From an uncultured Mycoplasmatota bacterium (lineage in GTDB: Bacteria > Bacillota_I > Bacilli_A > RF39 > UBA660): a stretch of 25,849 nt of DNA. The position numbers were made by a program, and so were the translations under genes. The stretch covers positions 1-25,849 of the forward strand of contig URWD01000018.1 in assembly GCA_900551525.1 (NCBI GenBank), given 5' to 3'. This document shows positions 7,723 to 14,687 of this stretch, piece by piece. The notes under the pieces were generated by a model that saw only the letters and a list, made by a program, of their open reading frames with translations, was not told where the DNA came from and made no database searches. Position 1 is the first letter of the stretch. Each line of letters opens with the position of its first letter.

Positions 7723-9462
7723 CTAATTATCTATTTTAATGTGTGCTTCTTTAAGTTGAATTGGAAAAGCTTCACTAGGACACCCCATCATTGCATCTGC
7801 ACCATTTGCACCGATTGGGAATGGTACTATTTCTCTGATATTTTCTTCATTTTTAAGAAGCATTATAATTCTATCTATTCCAGGTGCCATTCCAGCATGA
7901 GGTGGTGCCCCATATTTAAATGCTTCATATAGACTTGGAAATTTAGACTTAACTACGTCTTCATCATAGCCAACAAGTTCAAAAGCTTTCTTTAGCACTT
8001 CTGGTGAATGATTTCTAACTCCACCACTAGCCATTTCATAACCATTACAAACAAAGTCATATTGATATGCTTCAATTTCAAATGGATTTTTATTATTTAA
8101 AGCATCTAATCCTCCTTTTGGCATACTAAACGGATTATGAGAAAATTCAATAGCTCCGGTTTCTTCATTTTCTTCATAGAAAGGAAAATCATTAATAATA
8201 CAGAACTCATATTTGTTTTTATCAATTAAATTAAGTTCATTTCCAAGTTTAGTACGTAGGTTTCCCATTATTCTTGCACATCTTTTAGGATCTGCTACAA
8301 TAAATAGGGCATCATTTTCTTTTAAGTTAAGTCTTTCTATAAGTTCTTTCTTAACATCATCATTCATAAATTTAGCAAGTGATGATTTTAATTCTAACCC
8401 TTCACTAACTTTAATATAACCTAAATTACCATGAATACCTTTAACATATTCTTCAATAGATTTAAACCAAGAATTAGATTTTTCTAAGTTTTTTACTTTA
8501 ATACATCTAACAACAGTATTTTTAAATGGAGCAAAATCAGTTTTTTCCATAATATCAGTTATATCTTCAATGATAAGTGGGTTTCTTAAATCTGGTTTAT
8601 CACTACCATATTTAAGTATTGCATCTTTGAATTTAATTCTTCTAAAAGGTGGTTTACTTACCTCTAAATCACTAAATTTAGTAAATACATCATAAAATAC
8701 TTTTTCACCAACTTTATAAACATCTTCATCAGTTGCAAAACTCATTTCAAAGTCAAGTTGATAAAATTCTCCATATAATCTATCACTTCTTGGATCTTCA
8801 TCTCTAAAACATGGTGCTATTTGAAAATATTTATTAAACCCAGAAACCATTAATAATTGTTTAAATATTTGTGGTGACTGAGGTAGTGCATAAAACTTAC
8901 CAGCAAATTTTCTTGATGGTATAATAAAATCTCTGGCTCCTTCTGGACTTGTCGCAGTTATAATCGGAGTTTGAACTTCCAAAAAATCCAAATCTTTCAT
9001 TGTACTTCTGATAAAATCAATAACTTTACTTCTAAAAACAATATTATCATGTACTTCTTTATTTCTTAAATCTAAATAACGATATTTAAGTCTTGTATCT
9101 TCATTAGATTCTTTTGATTTATTAATTTCAAATGGAAGTACATTAGTGCAATCCCCAAGAACTTCTAAAGTTTTAACTCTAACTTCTACTTCACCAGTTT
9201 TCATATTCTTATTAACCATATCTGGTGTTCTTGCTTCAGCAAGTCCTGTAATTGTAACTGTTGCTTCTTTATGTACATCTTTAAATAAATCTCCATCTTC
9301 ACTAATAAGTTGTACTATACCGGTTTCATCTCTTAAAGTAACAAATATCAAATTACCTAAGTTTCTTATACTATTAACCCAACCAGCTAATTTAATTTCT
9401 TTGCCAATATATGAAGAATCAACTTCTCCACAATAAATATCTCTATACATATTTCCTTTCAT
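7723..9462 (-). CDS. aspS: Aspartyl-tRNA synthetase, second copy under an Asp-type T-box
   Basis: This 579-residue class IIb AspRS has an OB-fold at about residues 22-110 (LAGWVNSIRNLGNLIF), a flipping loop at 171-186, motif 2 at about 219-242, and motif 3 near 510-527 (GAPPHAGMAPGIDRI). Motif 2 reads FRDEDPRSDRLYGEFYQLD, with one extra residue and Tyr where the common form has DRQPEFTQID; I recall a similar '(S)PGEFYQLD' form in alphaproteobacterial AspRS. At the OB-fold discrimination position it has Leu35 like discriminating E. coli AspRS, which fits the Asp specifier of its leader. ATG 9462 has an ideal AGGAGG five bases upstream. The relA-dtd-...-aspS order matches the Bacilli relA-dtd-...-hisS-aspS cluster. 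It is clearly divergent from the AspRS at 1476-3233, so it is not a recent duplicate. Confidence 0.95.
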   Translation of the reverse strand: MKGNMYRDIYCGEVDSSYIGKEIKLAGWVNSIRNLGNLIFVTLRDETGIVQLISEDGDLFKDVHKEATVTITGLAEARTPDMVNKNMKTGEVEVRVKTLEVLGDCTNVLPFEINKSKESNEDTRLKYRYLDLRNKEVHDNIVFRSKVIDFIRSTMKDLDFLEVQTPIITATSPEGARDFIIPSRKFAGKFYALPQSPQIFKQLLMVSGFNKYFQIAPCFRDEDPRSDRLYGEFYQLDFEMSFATDEDVYKVGEKVFYDVFTKFSDLEVSKPPFRRIKFKDAILKYGSDKPDLRNPLIIEDITDIMEKTDFAPFKNTVVRCIKVKNLEKSNSWFKSIEEYVKGIHGNLGYIKVSEGLELKSSLAKFMNDDVKKELIERLNLKENDALFIVADPKRCARIMGNLRTKLGNELNLIDKNKYEFCIINDFPFYEENEETGAIEFSHNPFSMPKGGLDALNNKNPFEIEAYQYDFVCNGYEMASGGVRNHSPEVLKKAFELVGYDEDVVKSKFPSLYEAFKYGAPPHAGMAPGIDRIIMLLKNEENIREIVPFPIGANGADAMMGCPSEAFPIQLKEAHIKIDN

Positions 9463-9481
9463 AATATCCTCCTTAATATGT

Positions 9482-9553
9482 AAAAAAGCTCTATAAATTA
9501 ATATAGCTTAAGGACGAATAATAATCCGCGGTGCCACCTTAATTCATAGAACT
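9482..9553 (-). terminator. T-box terminator hairpin before aspS (7723-9462)
   Basis: AGTTCTAT (9546-9553) pairs with ATAGAGCT (9487-9494) with one G-T wobble, and an inner TTAAGG/CCTTAA pairs as well. A run of T residues follows (9482-9487) on the minus strand. Confidence 0.85.
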
Positions 9554-9698
9554 CTATGCATCTTAATTTTATCTGCTATATCGGGCTTACCCGTTTACTT
9601 TTAAGACACTATCTTCATTAATATCCATTTACTAACTTTCACCAAACATTAGCTCTCTATAAAACTTTTATTAATTACTGGTTTGCCAATAAATTTAT
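9482..9698 (-). ncRNA. T-box riboswitch leader of aspS (7723-9462), Asp specifier
   Basis: The minus-strand leader holds the T-box core GGTGGCACCGCGG at 9526-9538, a CGGG/CCCG hairpin (stem III-like) just 5' of it, and a terminator ending at 9482. In stem I, AGTA (9676-9679) is followed by ATTAAT, which pairs with ATTAAT on the other side of the specifier loop. The loop's 3' strand then reads GAAGATA, placing GAT (9611-9613), an Asp codon, exactly three bases after the conserved GAA. There is no overlapping Asn or Glu reading at that register, unlike the leader at 3255-3458. Confidence 0.92.
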
Positions 9699-9704
9699 AA
9701 CTAA

Positions 9705-9733
9705 ACTATACTACTTTTTTATATGTTTGTCTA
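9705..9733 (-). promoter_or_regulatory. SigA-type promoter of the Asp T-box operon
   Basis: Minus-strand TAGACA (9728-9733), 17-base spacer, TATAGT (9705-9710). It begins two bases beyond the stop codon of the GtrA-like gene. No terminator is visible between the two genes, so some read-through from relA-dtd-gtrA into the leader is possible. Confidence 0.75.
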
Positions 9734-9734
9734 G

Positions 9735-10154
9735 TTATTTTATAATATTTTCTTTATTTTTAAATATGACATACTTTTGTAAAAAATAATTAACTATAAA
9801 TATTACTCCATCCACTAATGCTTTTATAAATGTTGCATTATAATGAATATACTTATATATTTTTGTAACTAAAGTTCCAGATATGGTAATATTAACTATA
9901 ACTAAAACAAAGTATTCTATAAAAGCTTTAAAGTTTTTCTTAACAGTATTTTTAAATACCATTTTTTTATTTACAACATAATTAAATATACTAGATATTG
10001 TTCTTGCTAAATATGATGATATTAGTATATCTTCACAAAATTTACCTTTAATAAAATAAAGAAATATACTAAAAGCTAGTAAATCAACTCCAAAAGATAA
10101 GAGACTTGATACTAAATAAGTAATTATAGTTTTATACTTATTTAAAAATTTCAT
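9735..10154 (-). CDS. GtrA-like family small membrane protein
   Basis: This 139-residue protein has four predicted membrane helices (about residues 9-34, 41-60, 75-97 and 110-128) and the GtrA-type opening YLVSSLLSFGVDLLAFSIF, the conserved 'R..s...nf..nk..vF' (ARTISSIFNYVVNKKMVF) and the ending 'f..f.l.k..vFk' (FLQKYVIFKNKE). Family members are thought to move lipid-linked sugars across the membrane or to help cell-surface glycosylation; the exact substrate is unknown. It starts directly after dtd and ends the relA-dtd-gtrA unit. The pairing with stringent-response genes looks incidental. Confidence 0.85.
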   Translation of the reverse strand: MKFLNKYKTIITYLVSSLLSFGVDLLAFSIFLYFIKGKFCEDILISSYLARTISSIFNYVVNKKMVFKNTVKKNFKAFIEYFVLVIVNITISGTLVTKIYKYIHYNATFIKALVDGVIFIVNYFLQKYVIFKNKENIIK

Positions 10155-10589
10155 TTAAAACTCCAACAAAATTGTTATTGGTCCATCATTAGTAATATTA
10201 AGCATCATTTCAGCTCCAAAGATACCTGGCTTAGTTGGAACTAATTTATTCATTTCTTCATTAAATTTTTCATATAGCTTAATTGCTTCATCACCATTTA
10301 AAGCTTTAAAATATGATGGTCTATTACCTTTCGTAGTATCAGCATATAAAGTAAACTGTGAAATAGATAAAATTTCTCCACCTACATCTAAAATAGATTT
10401 ATTCATAACACCAGCCTCATCATCAAATATTCTTAAATTAGCTATTTTTTTAACCATTTTTAAAATATTATCTTCTGTGTCCCCTTGTGTAAATGAAACA
10501 AGTAAAACCATACCATTATCTATTTCATTTACAAGTTTACCATCGACATAAACATTACTTTTTTTACTTCTTTGTACAACAACTCTCAT
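10155..10589 (-). CDS. dtd: D-aminoacyl-tRNA deacylase
   Basis: The enzyme hydrolyses D-aminoacyl-tRNA (and Gly-tRNA(Ala)) to recycle mischarged tRNA. Its 144 residues match the family. The two signature active-site motifs are present: SQFTLY at 77-82 and the Gly-cisPro segment NDGPIT at 134-139. The N-terminus MRVVVQRSKKSNVYVDGK is typical. The ATG overlaps the stop of the RelA/SpoT gene by one base (TAATG), giving the relA-dtd gene pair common in Firmicutes. Confidence 0.97.
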   Translation of the reverse strand: MRVVVQRSKKSNVYVDGKLVNEIDNGMVLLVSFTQGDTEDNILKMVKKIANLRIFDDEAGVMNKSILDVGGEILSISQFTLYADTTKGNRPSYFKALNGDEAIKLYEKFNEEMNKLVPTKPGIFGAEMMLNITNDGPITILLEF

Positions 10590-12712
10590 TACATTTCATC
10601 CTTTACATCTATAACATTATGTATTTTTCTAATATTTTTCATAACATTATCTAATTCTTCTTTATCTTTTATTCTAACATTAAGTTCATACACCGTTTTA
10701 TTATCAAATTCTTTAGTATTGCAACTTCTTACAATACATCCCATTTTACCAACTTCAGTTATGATATTAACAAGTAAATCAAAACCTGCAGCAACAGAAA
10801 CATAAATATTAGTAAAATAATAATTGCTTGCATCCATATTCCATGAAACACTAACAACTCTATCATTATTTGGAACATTACTACAACCTTTTTTATGAAC
10901 ACTTATTCCTTGTCCTTTAGTAATATAACCAACTATCTCATCACCTTTAATTGGCATACAACATTTAGCAATATTAACCATAATATCAGGAATGCCTTCA
11001 ACTAATATATCACTTTTATAATTAATTTTTGGTGTATTAACTTTTCTTTCAAATAAAGCATCATCTACTTCATGTTTATCCTCTTTAGTTAAATTAATAA
11101 TATAACTTGCAGTAAATCTTAAAGAACCAATACTTAAATATATTTCATCTAAATCTTTCATCTTTAAATCTTTAACAATCTTATTAATTGTTTCATTATT
11201 TAAAACATCATTAAATGATAATTTTCTTTTTCTAAGTTCTGCTTCTAAAATACTTTTACCTTTTTGAATATATTCTTCTTTATCTTGTTTACTAAAATAT
11301 GCTTTTATTTTATTTTTAGCTTGACTAGTTTTAACAAATGAAAGCCAATCTTTATTAGGTGAACTATTATTATTTGTTTTAATATTGACTACATCATCAT
11401 TTTTAAGTTCATAAGAAAGTGGTACAATTTGATCATTTACAATGGCCCCAACCGTAGTATCACCAACATGAGAATGTATTCTATAAGCAAAATCAATCGG
11501 AGTTGAACCTATTGGAAGTTCTACAACATCTCCCTTCGGAGTATAAGTATAAATTAAATCACTAAAGATATCACTATTAACAATGTTTTCGAAATCAGCA
11601 TCAGTATCATTATGGCTAGCTTCAATAACATTTCTAAACATTTCAAGTTTTTGTTCCATCACGTTTTGAATTTTCTTAGCACCTTTTTCTTTATATGACC
11701 AGTGACTTGCAATACCTTTTTCAGCAATTTCATCCATCTCATAAGTTCTAACTTGAACTTCAAAAACATGGCCTTCAACTCCATAAACTGTAGTATGAAG
11801 TGATTGATACATATTTTCTTTAGGACTTGCAATATAATCTTTAAATCTCTTTGGCATTGGTCTAAATCTTGAATGAATTAAACCAATAACTTGATAACAT
11901 TCAGACTCTTCATTAACAAAAATACGAAGTGCTAGTATATCATATATTTTATTCCATTCTTTACCATTAGAAAGTTTATTATAAATACTATATACACTTT
12001 TAACTCTTCCTTTTATTTCAAATTTTATTCCAGCATCTGTTAAAAGTTCTATTAAACTTTCTTTCATTTCTTCAAGACAATCATTTAATTCATCAACAGT
12101 TTCATTTAGTTTTTCAAGTATATCATTATAAACATCTGGTTTTAAGTAATATAGTGATAAATTTTCCAGTTCACTTTTAATTGAATTAATACCAAGTCTA
12201 TGAGCAATTGGCACTAATACAGACATAGTTTCTTCAGCTTTTTGTTTTTGTTTCTGAGGATTAATTGCCCAGTTAGTTCTCATGTTATGAAGTCTATCTG
12301 CAAGTTTTATATATAAAACTCTAACATCTTCAGCAAGACCAACAAGTATCTTTCTTAAATATATAACACTAGACTCATTATTATCAGGAAGTTCTAACTT
12401 ATTAATTTTAGACACACTTAAAACAATCTTAGCTATATCTTCTCCGAAGTCTTCCACTAAATCTTCATAAGTTTTCGAACCATTATTTATAACTTCATGT
12501 AAAAGTGATGCAATAATTGTTGTATCATCGACATTTAGTTCCATAAGTATTTTAGTAACTTCCAAAGGATGAGTTATAAAATCATCACCAGTAAGTCTTT
12601 TCATCCCCTTATGTTCATTAAAAGCATATTCATAAGCTCTTTTTATAGTCTCAAAATCATCTCTTTTAGAAAGAGATGGAATAAGTTCATCAAATGTAAT
12701 TGTATCTGGCAA
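10589..12712 (-). CDS. relA: RelA/SpoT-family (p)ppGpp synthetase with degenerate hydrolase motif
   Basis: This long RSH protein (about 707 residues) makes (p)ppGpp on starved ribosomes. The domain order is a pseudo-hydrolase HD domain (about 25-180), synthetase (about 230-370; YDILALRIF, RFKDYIASPK, FEVQVRT with the catalytic Glu), TGS (about 385-450; TPKGDVVELPIGSTPIDFAYR), a Cys-rich zinc-finger-like region (CCMPIKGDEIVGYITKGQG) and a C-terminal ACT domain. In the HD domain Arg42, His51, His75 and Asn146 persist, but the usual HDxxED motif reads HEVINN (75-80), changing the metal-binding Asp and both following acidic residues. The RFKD loop is that of bifunctional Rel enzymes. A GTG at 12721 lies only one base after GGAGG; TTG 12712, nine bases after it, is the better start. 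Confidence 0.9.
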   Translation of the reverse strand: MPDTITFDELIPSLSKRDDFETIKRAYEYAFNEHKGMKRLTGDDFITHPLEVTKILMELNVDDTTIIASLLHEVINNGSKTYEDLVEDFGEDIAKIVLSVSKINKLELPDNNESSVIYLRKILVGLAEDVRVLYIKLADRLHNMRTNWAINPQKQKQKAEETMSVLVPIAHRLGINSIKSELENLSLYYLKPDVYNDILEKLNETVDELNDCLEEMKESLIELLTDAGIKFEIKGRVKSVYSIYNKLSNGKEWNKIYDILALRIFVNEESECYQVIGLIHSRFRPMPKRFKDYIASPKENMYQSLHTTVYGVEGHVFEVQVRTYEMDEIAEKGIASHWSYKEKGAKKIQNVMEQKLEMFRNVIEASHNDTDADFENIVNSDIFSDLIYTYTPKGDVVELPIGSTPIDFAYRIHSHVGDTTVGAIVNDQIVPLSYELKNDDVVNIKTNNNSSPNKDWLSFVKTSQAKNKIKAYFSKQDKEEYIQKGKSILEAELRKRKLSFNDVLNNETINKIVKDLKMKDLDEIYLSIGSLRFTASYIINLTKEDKHEVDDALFERKVNTPKINYKSDILVEGIPDIMVNIAKCCMPIKGDEIVGYITKGQGISVHKKGCSNVPNNDRVVSVSWNMDASNYYFTNIYVSVAAGFDLLVNIITEVGKMGCIVRSCNTKEFDNKTVYELNVRIKDKEELDNVMKNIRKIHNVIDVKDEM

Positions 12713-12737
12713 AATAACCACCCTCCAACATATATTT

Positions 12738-12748
12738 ATTATATAACA
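12738..12748 (-). promoter_or_regulatory. Possible extended -10 promoter of the relA-dtd-gtrA unit
   Basis: Minus-strand TGTTATATAAT carries a TATAAT hexamer (12738-12743) with a TG motif upstream. No good -35 is seen. It lies in the 60-base divergent gap between relA and the flippase gene. Confidence 0.45.
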
Positions 12749-12782
12749 TTTTTGTATTTAAATAAAGGAGAAATAGCACAAC

Positions 12783-14072
12783 ATGAAAAAAAATTTATTT
12801 ATAAAATCAACTTTAATACTTATTTGTAGTGGTTTTCTAACTAAAATATTAGGATTTATTATCAAAGTTATTTACACTCGTATAATTGGTGAATATGGAA
12901 TAAGTTTATATGCTATTGCAGCTCCTACATATTCTCTTTTACTTACAATTGCAACTCTTGCCATCCCAATTTCTATATCAAAACTCGTTTCAGAAAATAA
13001 AGGACGTTCCATACGTATTCTTACATCTGCAGCATTTTTAATTTTATCTATTAATTTTTTACTTATTTTGCTTATTTTACTTACCCGTGACTTTCTAGCA
13101 ACTACACTTTTAAAAGAACCGCTTGCATCACCAATATTACTTGCTTTTGCACTTACTTTACCTTTTGTATCAATTTCATCAGTTTTAAAAGGCTATTTTG
13201 CAGGCAAACAAAACATGGTACCACATGCAACAAGTAACATAATTGAGCAAATTATTAGACTCATTATAATAGTTATAGTTTTACCAATTCTTATGGAAAA
13301 ATCAGTAATGCATGCTGTCATAGGTTTAATACTTTTAACTATAATATCGGAAATATCATCAATTATTGTATTTTTATTTTTTATTCCTAAACATATTGAT
13401 TTTAAAACTAATTTACTTCCAAGTAAAAAACATACCAAAGATATTTTGAATATTTCAGTACCTACAGTATCAAGTAGAATAATTGGTAATATAGGTTATT
13501 TCTTAGAACCAATTATACTTACCAATTTACTTTTATTTTCAGGTTATCCGTCTTCGTATATATTACGTGAATACGGTGCTTATAATGCCTACTCTCTTGC
13601 ACTACTTACTATGCCAGGTTTCTTTATTGCTGCCATATCTACATCACTATTACCTGAAATAAGTAAATTTCATGGTGAAAACAATACTAAAATGATAAAA
13701 AGAAGAATACACCAAAGCATAATATTTGCTCTTTTAATAGGTATATTCTTCTCATTTATTATTTTTACCTTCCGAGATACATTACTTTTTTCATTATATA
13801 ATACCACAAGTGGTTCTAATTACATCAAAGTCCTTGCTCCATTCTTTGTACTATTTTACTTAGAAGGTGTTCTTACATCAAGTCTTCAAGCCTTAGGTTA
13901 TGCTAAAGTTACTATGAATATAACTTTATGGGGAGTTATTTTAAAGCTTTTAGTTATGGCAATTTTATCACTTTGTCACATAGGTATTTACAGTCTAGTT
14001 ATAGCAGAGATAATAAATATTTTATTTGTAGTTCTCCTAAACATTAAGTATTTAAAAAAGTTAACTTATTAA
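12783..14072 (+). CDS. SpoVB/MurJ-like polysaccharide flippase (MVF/PST superfamily)
   Basis: This 429-residue integral membrane protein has about 12 hydrophobic helices. The first, FIKSTLILICSGFLTKILGF, followed by YTRIIGEYGISLYAIAAPTYSL, is the SpoVB-type opening ('r.lG..giGlyq......'). ISISKLVSENKG, LKGYFAGKQNMVPHATSNIIEQIIR and the mid-protein SVPTVSSRIIGNIGYFLEP also match that group. These proteins flip lipid-linked saccharides such as lipid II. It is about 90 residues shorter than typical SpoVB and lacks the last helices, so it may be a trimmed form. It is the only long plus-strand gene. GGAG lies 12 bases before the ATG, which is a little far. Confidence 0.88.
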   Translation: MKKNLFIKSTLILICSGFLTKILGFIIKVIYTRIIGEYGISLYAIAAPTYSLLLTIATLAIPISISKLVSENKGRSIRILTSAAFLILSINFLLILLILLTRDFLATTLLKEPLASPILLAFALTLPFVSISSVLKGYFAGKQNMVPHATSNIIEQIIRLIIIVIVLPILMEKSVMHAVIGLILLTIISEISSIIVFLFFIPKHIDFKTNLLPSKKHTKDILNISVPTVSSRIIGNIGYFLEPIILTNLLLFSGYPSSYILREYGAYNAYSLALLTMPGFFIAAISTSLLPEISKFHGENNTKMIKRRIHQSIIFALLIGIFFSFIIFTFRDTLLFSLYNTTSGSNYIKVLAPFFVLFYLEGVLTSSLQALGYAKVTMNITLWGVILKLLVMAILSLCHIGIYSLVIAEIINILFVVLLNIKYLKKLTY

Positions 14073-14136
14073 TTGATATATTTTATTCTTTGCAAATATC
14101 TAAAGTTAACCTCTTATAAACAACTATATCAATTAA
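14069..14136. repeat. 12-bp perfect inverted repeat around the flippase stop codon
   Basis: TTAATTGATATA (14069-14080) and TATATCAATTAA (14125-14136) are perfect inverse complements separated by 44 bases. Next to them, AAAGTTAAC occurs at both 14058-14066 and 14102-14110. No T-run follows, so this is not a standard terminator. The role is unknown. Confidence 0.5.
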
Positions 14137-14171
14137 AAATTATAAAAGCATCACTTTTAATCAAATATAAT

Positions 14172-14200
14172 TTGACAATCTAAGTTTTATATGATAATAT
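14172..14200 (+). promoter_or_regulatory. Promoter of the candidate antitoxin RNA
   Basis: Plus-strand consensus TTGACA (14172-14177), 17-base spacer, TAATAT (14195-14200) within TGATAATAT. This is the strongest -35 in the region and much nearer consensus than the facing toxin promoter, as is usual for type I antitoxins. Confidence 0.8.
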
Positions 14201-14206
14201 GTATAT

Positions 14207-14321
14207 AGCAAAGGAAATTTGCATAAATTAAAATGGAACATCCAGTTTTCACCGAGATTGGATGTTACCGAATAAATATTGGTTGCATCTAAATCAACCT
14301 CGTTGATTTAGATGCTTTTTT
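14207..14321 (+). ncRNA. Candidate type I antitoxin small RNA
   Basis: The predicted transcript is about 115 nucleotides, from the promoter at 14172 to the T-run at 14316-14321. It would fold into a short 5' hairpin (GCAAA/TTTGC), a second hairpin AACATCCA/TGGATGTT whose 14-base loop contains TTTTCACC, and the terminator stem. The loop TCACC can pair with GGTGA in the ribosome site of the facing toxin message, extended by two G-T wobbles. A block at 14270-14298 is repeated directly at 14413-14439 (both start GAATAAAT and share GCATC and CAAC). Because the two genes converge, the two RNAs are complementary there. A 19-codon frame starting at ATG 14233 overlaps this RNA but has no ribosome site. 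Confidence 0.65.
14285..14321 (+). terminator. Strong terminator of the antitoxin RNA, lying at the toxin gene 3' end
   Basis: A perfect 14-bp stem GCATCTAAATCAAC/GTTGATTTAGATGC with loop CTC is followed by six T residues (14316-14321). The toxin stop codon (14320-14322) overlaps the T-run, so toxin message and antitoxin RNA overlap tail to tail. On the minus strand no T-run follows the hairpin. Confidence 0.9.
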
Positions 14322-14388
14322 ATTTTATAATTAATAAATAAATTATAATGCAGAATTGCATTAAGATAAATGTATCTTTTGCATTCAT
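14320..14388 (-). CDS. Candidate type I toxin, 22-residue holin-like hydrophobic peptide
   Basis: The predicted peptide (too short for normal gene calling) begins MNAKDTFILMQFC and continues as a hydrophobic stretch IIIYLLII ending in Lys. The pattern of a short polar start, 'T..LM..F' and a hydrophobic helix resembles the 'putative holin-like toxin' peptides of Firmicutes type I systems, though those are usually 30-40 residues. A strong ribosome site GAGGTGA (14394-14400) lies five bases before ATG 14388. The message has its own promoter at 14458-14486. The ribosome site sits beside a hairpin: ACCT-CATTT (14417-14425) pairs with AAATG-A-AGGT (14401-14410), and ACCTCA could instead pair with TGAGGT, so translation is likely structure-controlled. 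An in-frame ATG at 14451 would give 43 residues but would be leaderless. Confidence 0.6.
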   Translation of the reverse strand: MNAKDTFILMQFCIIIYLLIIK

Positions 14389-14457
14389 GTGCATCACCTC
14401 ACCTTCATTTCTGAATAAATGAGGTAGCATCCAACCAACTGGATATTCCATGAATAA

Positions 14458-14486
14458 AGTATATCATGGTCATTAAAATAAAGCAA
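14458..14486 (-). promoter_or_regulatory. Promoter of the candidate toxin message
   Basis: Minus-strand TTGCTT (14481-14486), 17-base spacer, TATACT (14458-14463). A start near 14451 gives an mRNA whose first 60 bases fold into two hairpins ahead of the toxin ribosome site. Confidence 0.7.
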
Positions 14487-14564
14487 GTGTTTTCATCAAA
14501 ACATTTATTATTTTAACAAAGTATTATGGTAATAAAATACTATAAAATTTAGCTACATTTATAC

Positions 14565-14619
14565 TTGACAAATATATAAATGATATGATAATATTTATTT
14601 AGCAAAGAGAATTTGCATG
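14565..14619 (+). repeat. Second, partial copy of the antitoxin promoter and RNA 5' end
   Basis: TTGACA (14565-14570), 16-base spacer, GATAAT (14587-14592), then AGCAAAGAGAATTTGCATG. The first copy has the same elements at 14172-14225: TTGACA, ATATGATAATAT, AGCAAAGG and ATTTGCAT. After 14620 the similarity fades: the CATCCA/TGGATG hairpin is reduced to CGTCCA/TGAATG with mismatches. The predicted RNA would run into the terminator at 14667-14687 and overlap the 3' end of the prepilin peptidase gene. Confidence 0.65.
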
Positions 14620-14666
14620 AAAACGTCCAATCAACTGAATGTAAAAACTTTTTTTCAAAACAAAAG

Positions 14667-14687
14667 CGACTTATTTAAGTCGTTTTT
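14667..14687. terminator. Bidirectional terminator at the end of the prepilin peptidase gene
   Basis: Stem CGACTT/AAGTCG (14667-14672 with 14677-14682) with loop ATTT. T5 follows on the plus strand (14683-14687). On the minus strand it is followed by CTTTTGTTTT, and it overlaps the TAA at 14686. Confidence 0.75.

Larger units (their letters stand above)
14073..14685. other. 610-base intergenic region holding a candidate type I toxin-antitoxin locus
   Basis: This is the longest stretch without a long gene. It contains three promoter-like sequences, two related plus-strand small-RNA starts, a strong terminator, a 22-codon hydrophobic peptide ORF on the minus strand, and a bidirectional terminator at the prepilin peptidase end. 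Each element is listed separately. Confidence 0.8.

Noticed and set aside
14233..14292. 19-codon plus-strand frame MEHPVFTEIGCYRINIGCI overlapping the candidate antitoxin RNA
   Set aside because: No ribosome site precedes the ATG (it is AT-rich sequence), and the same bases form the hairpin of the small RNA; coding is unlikely.
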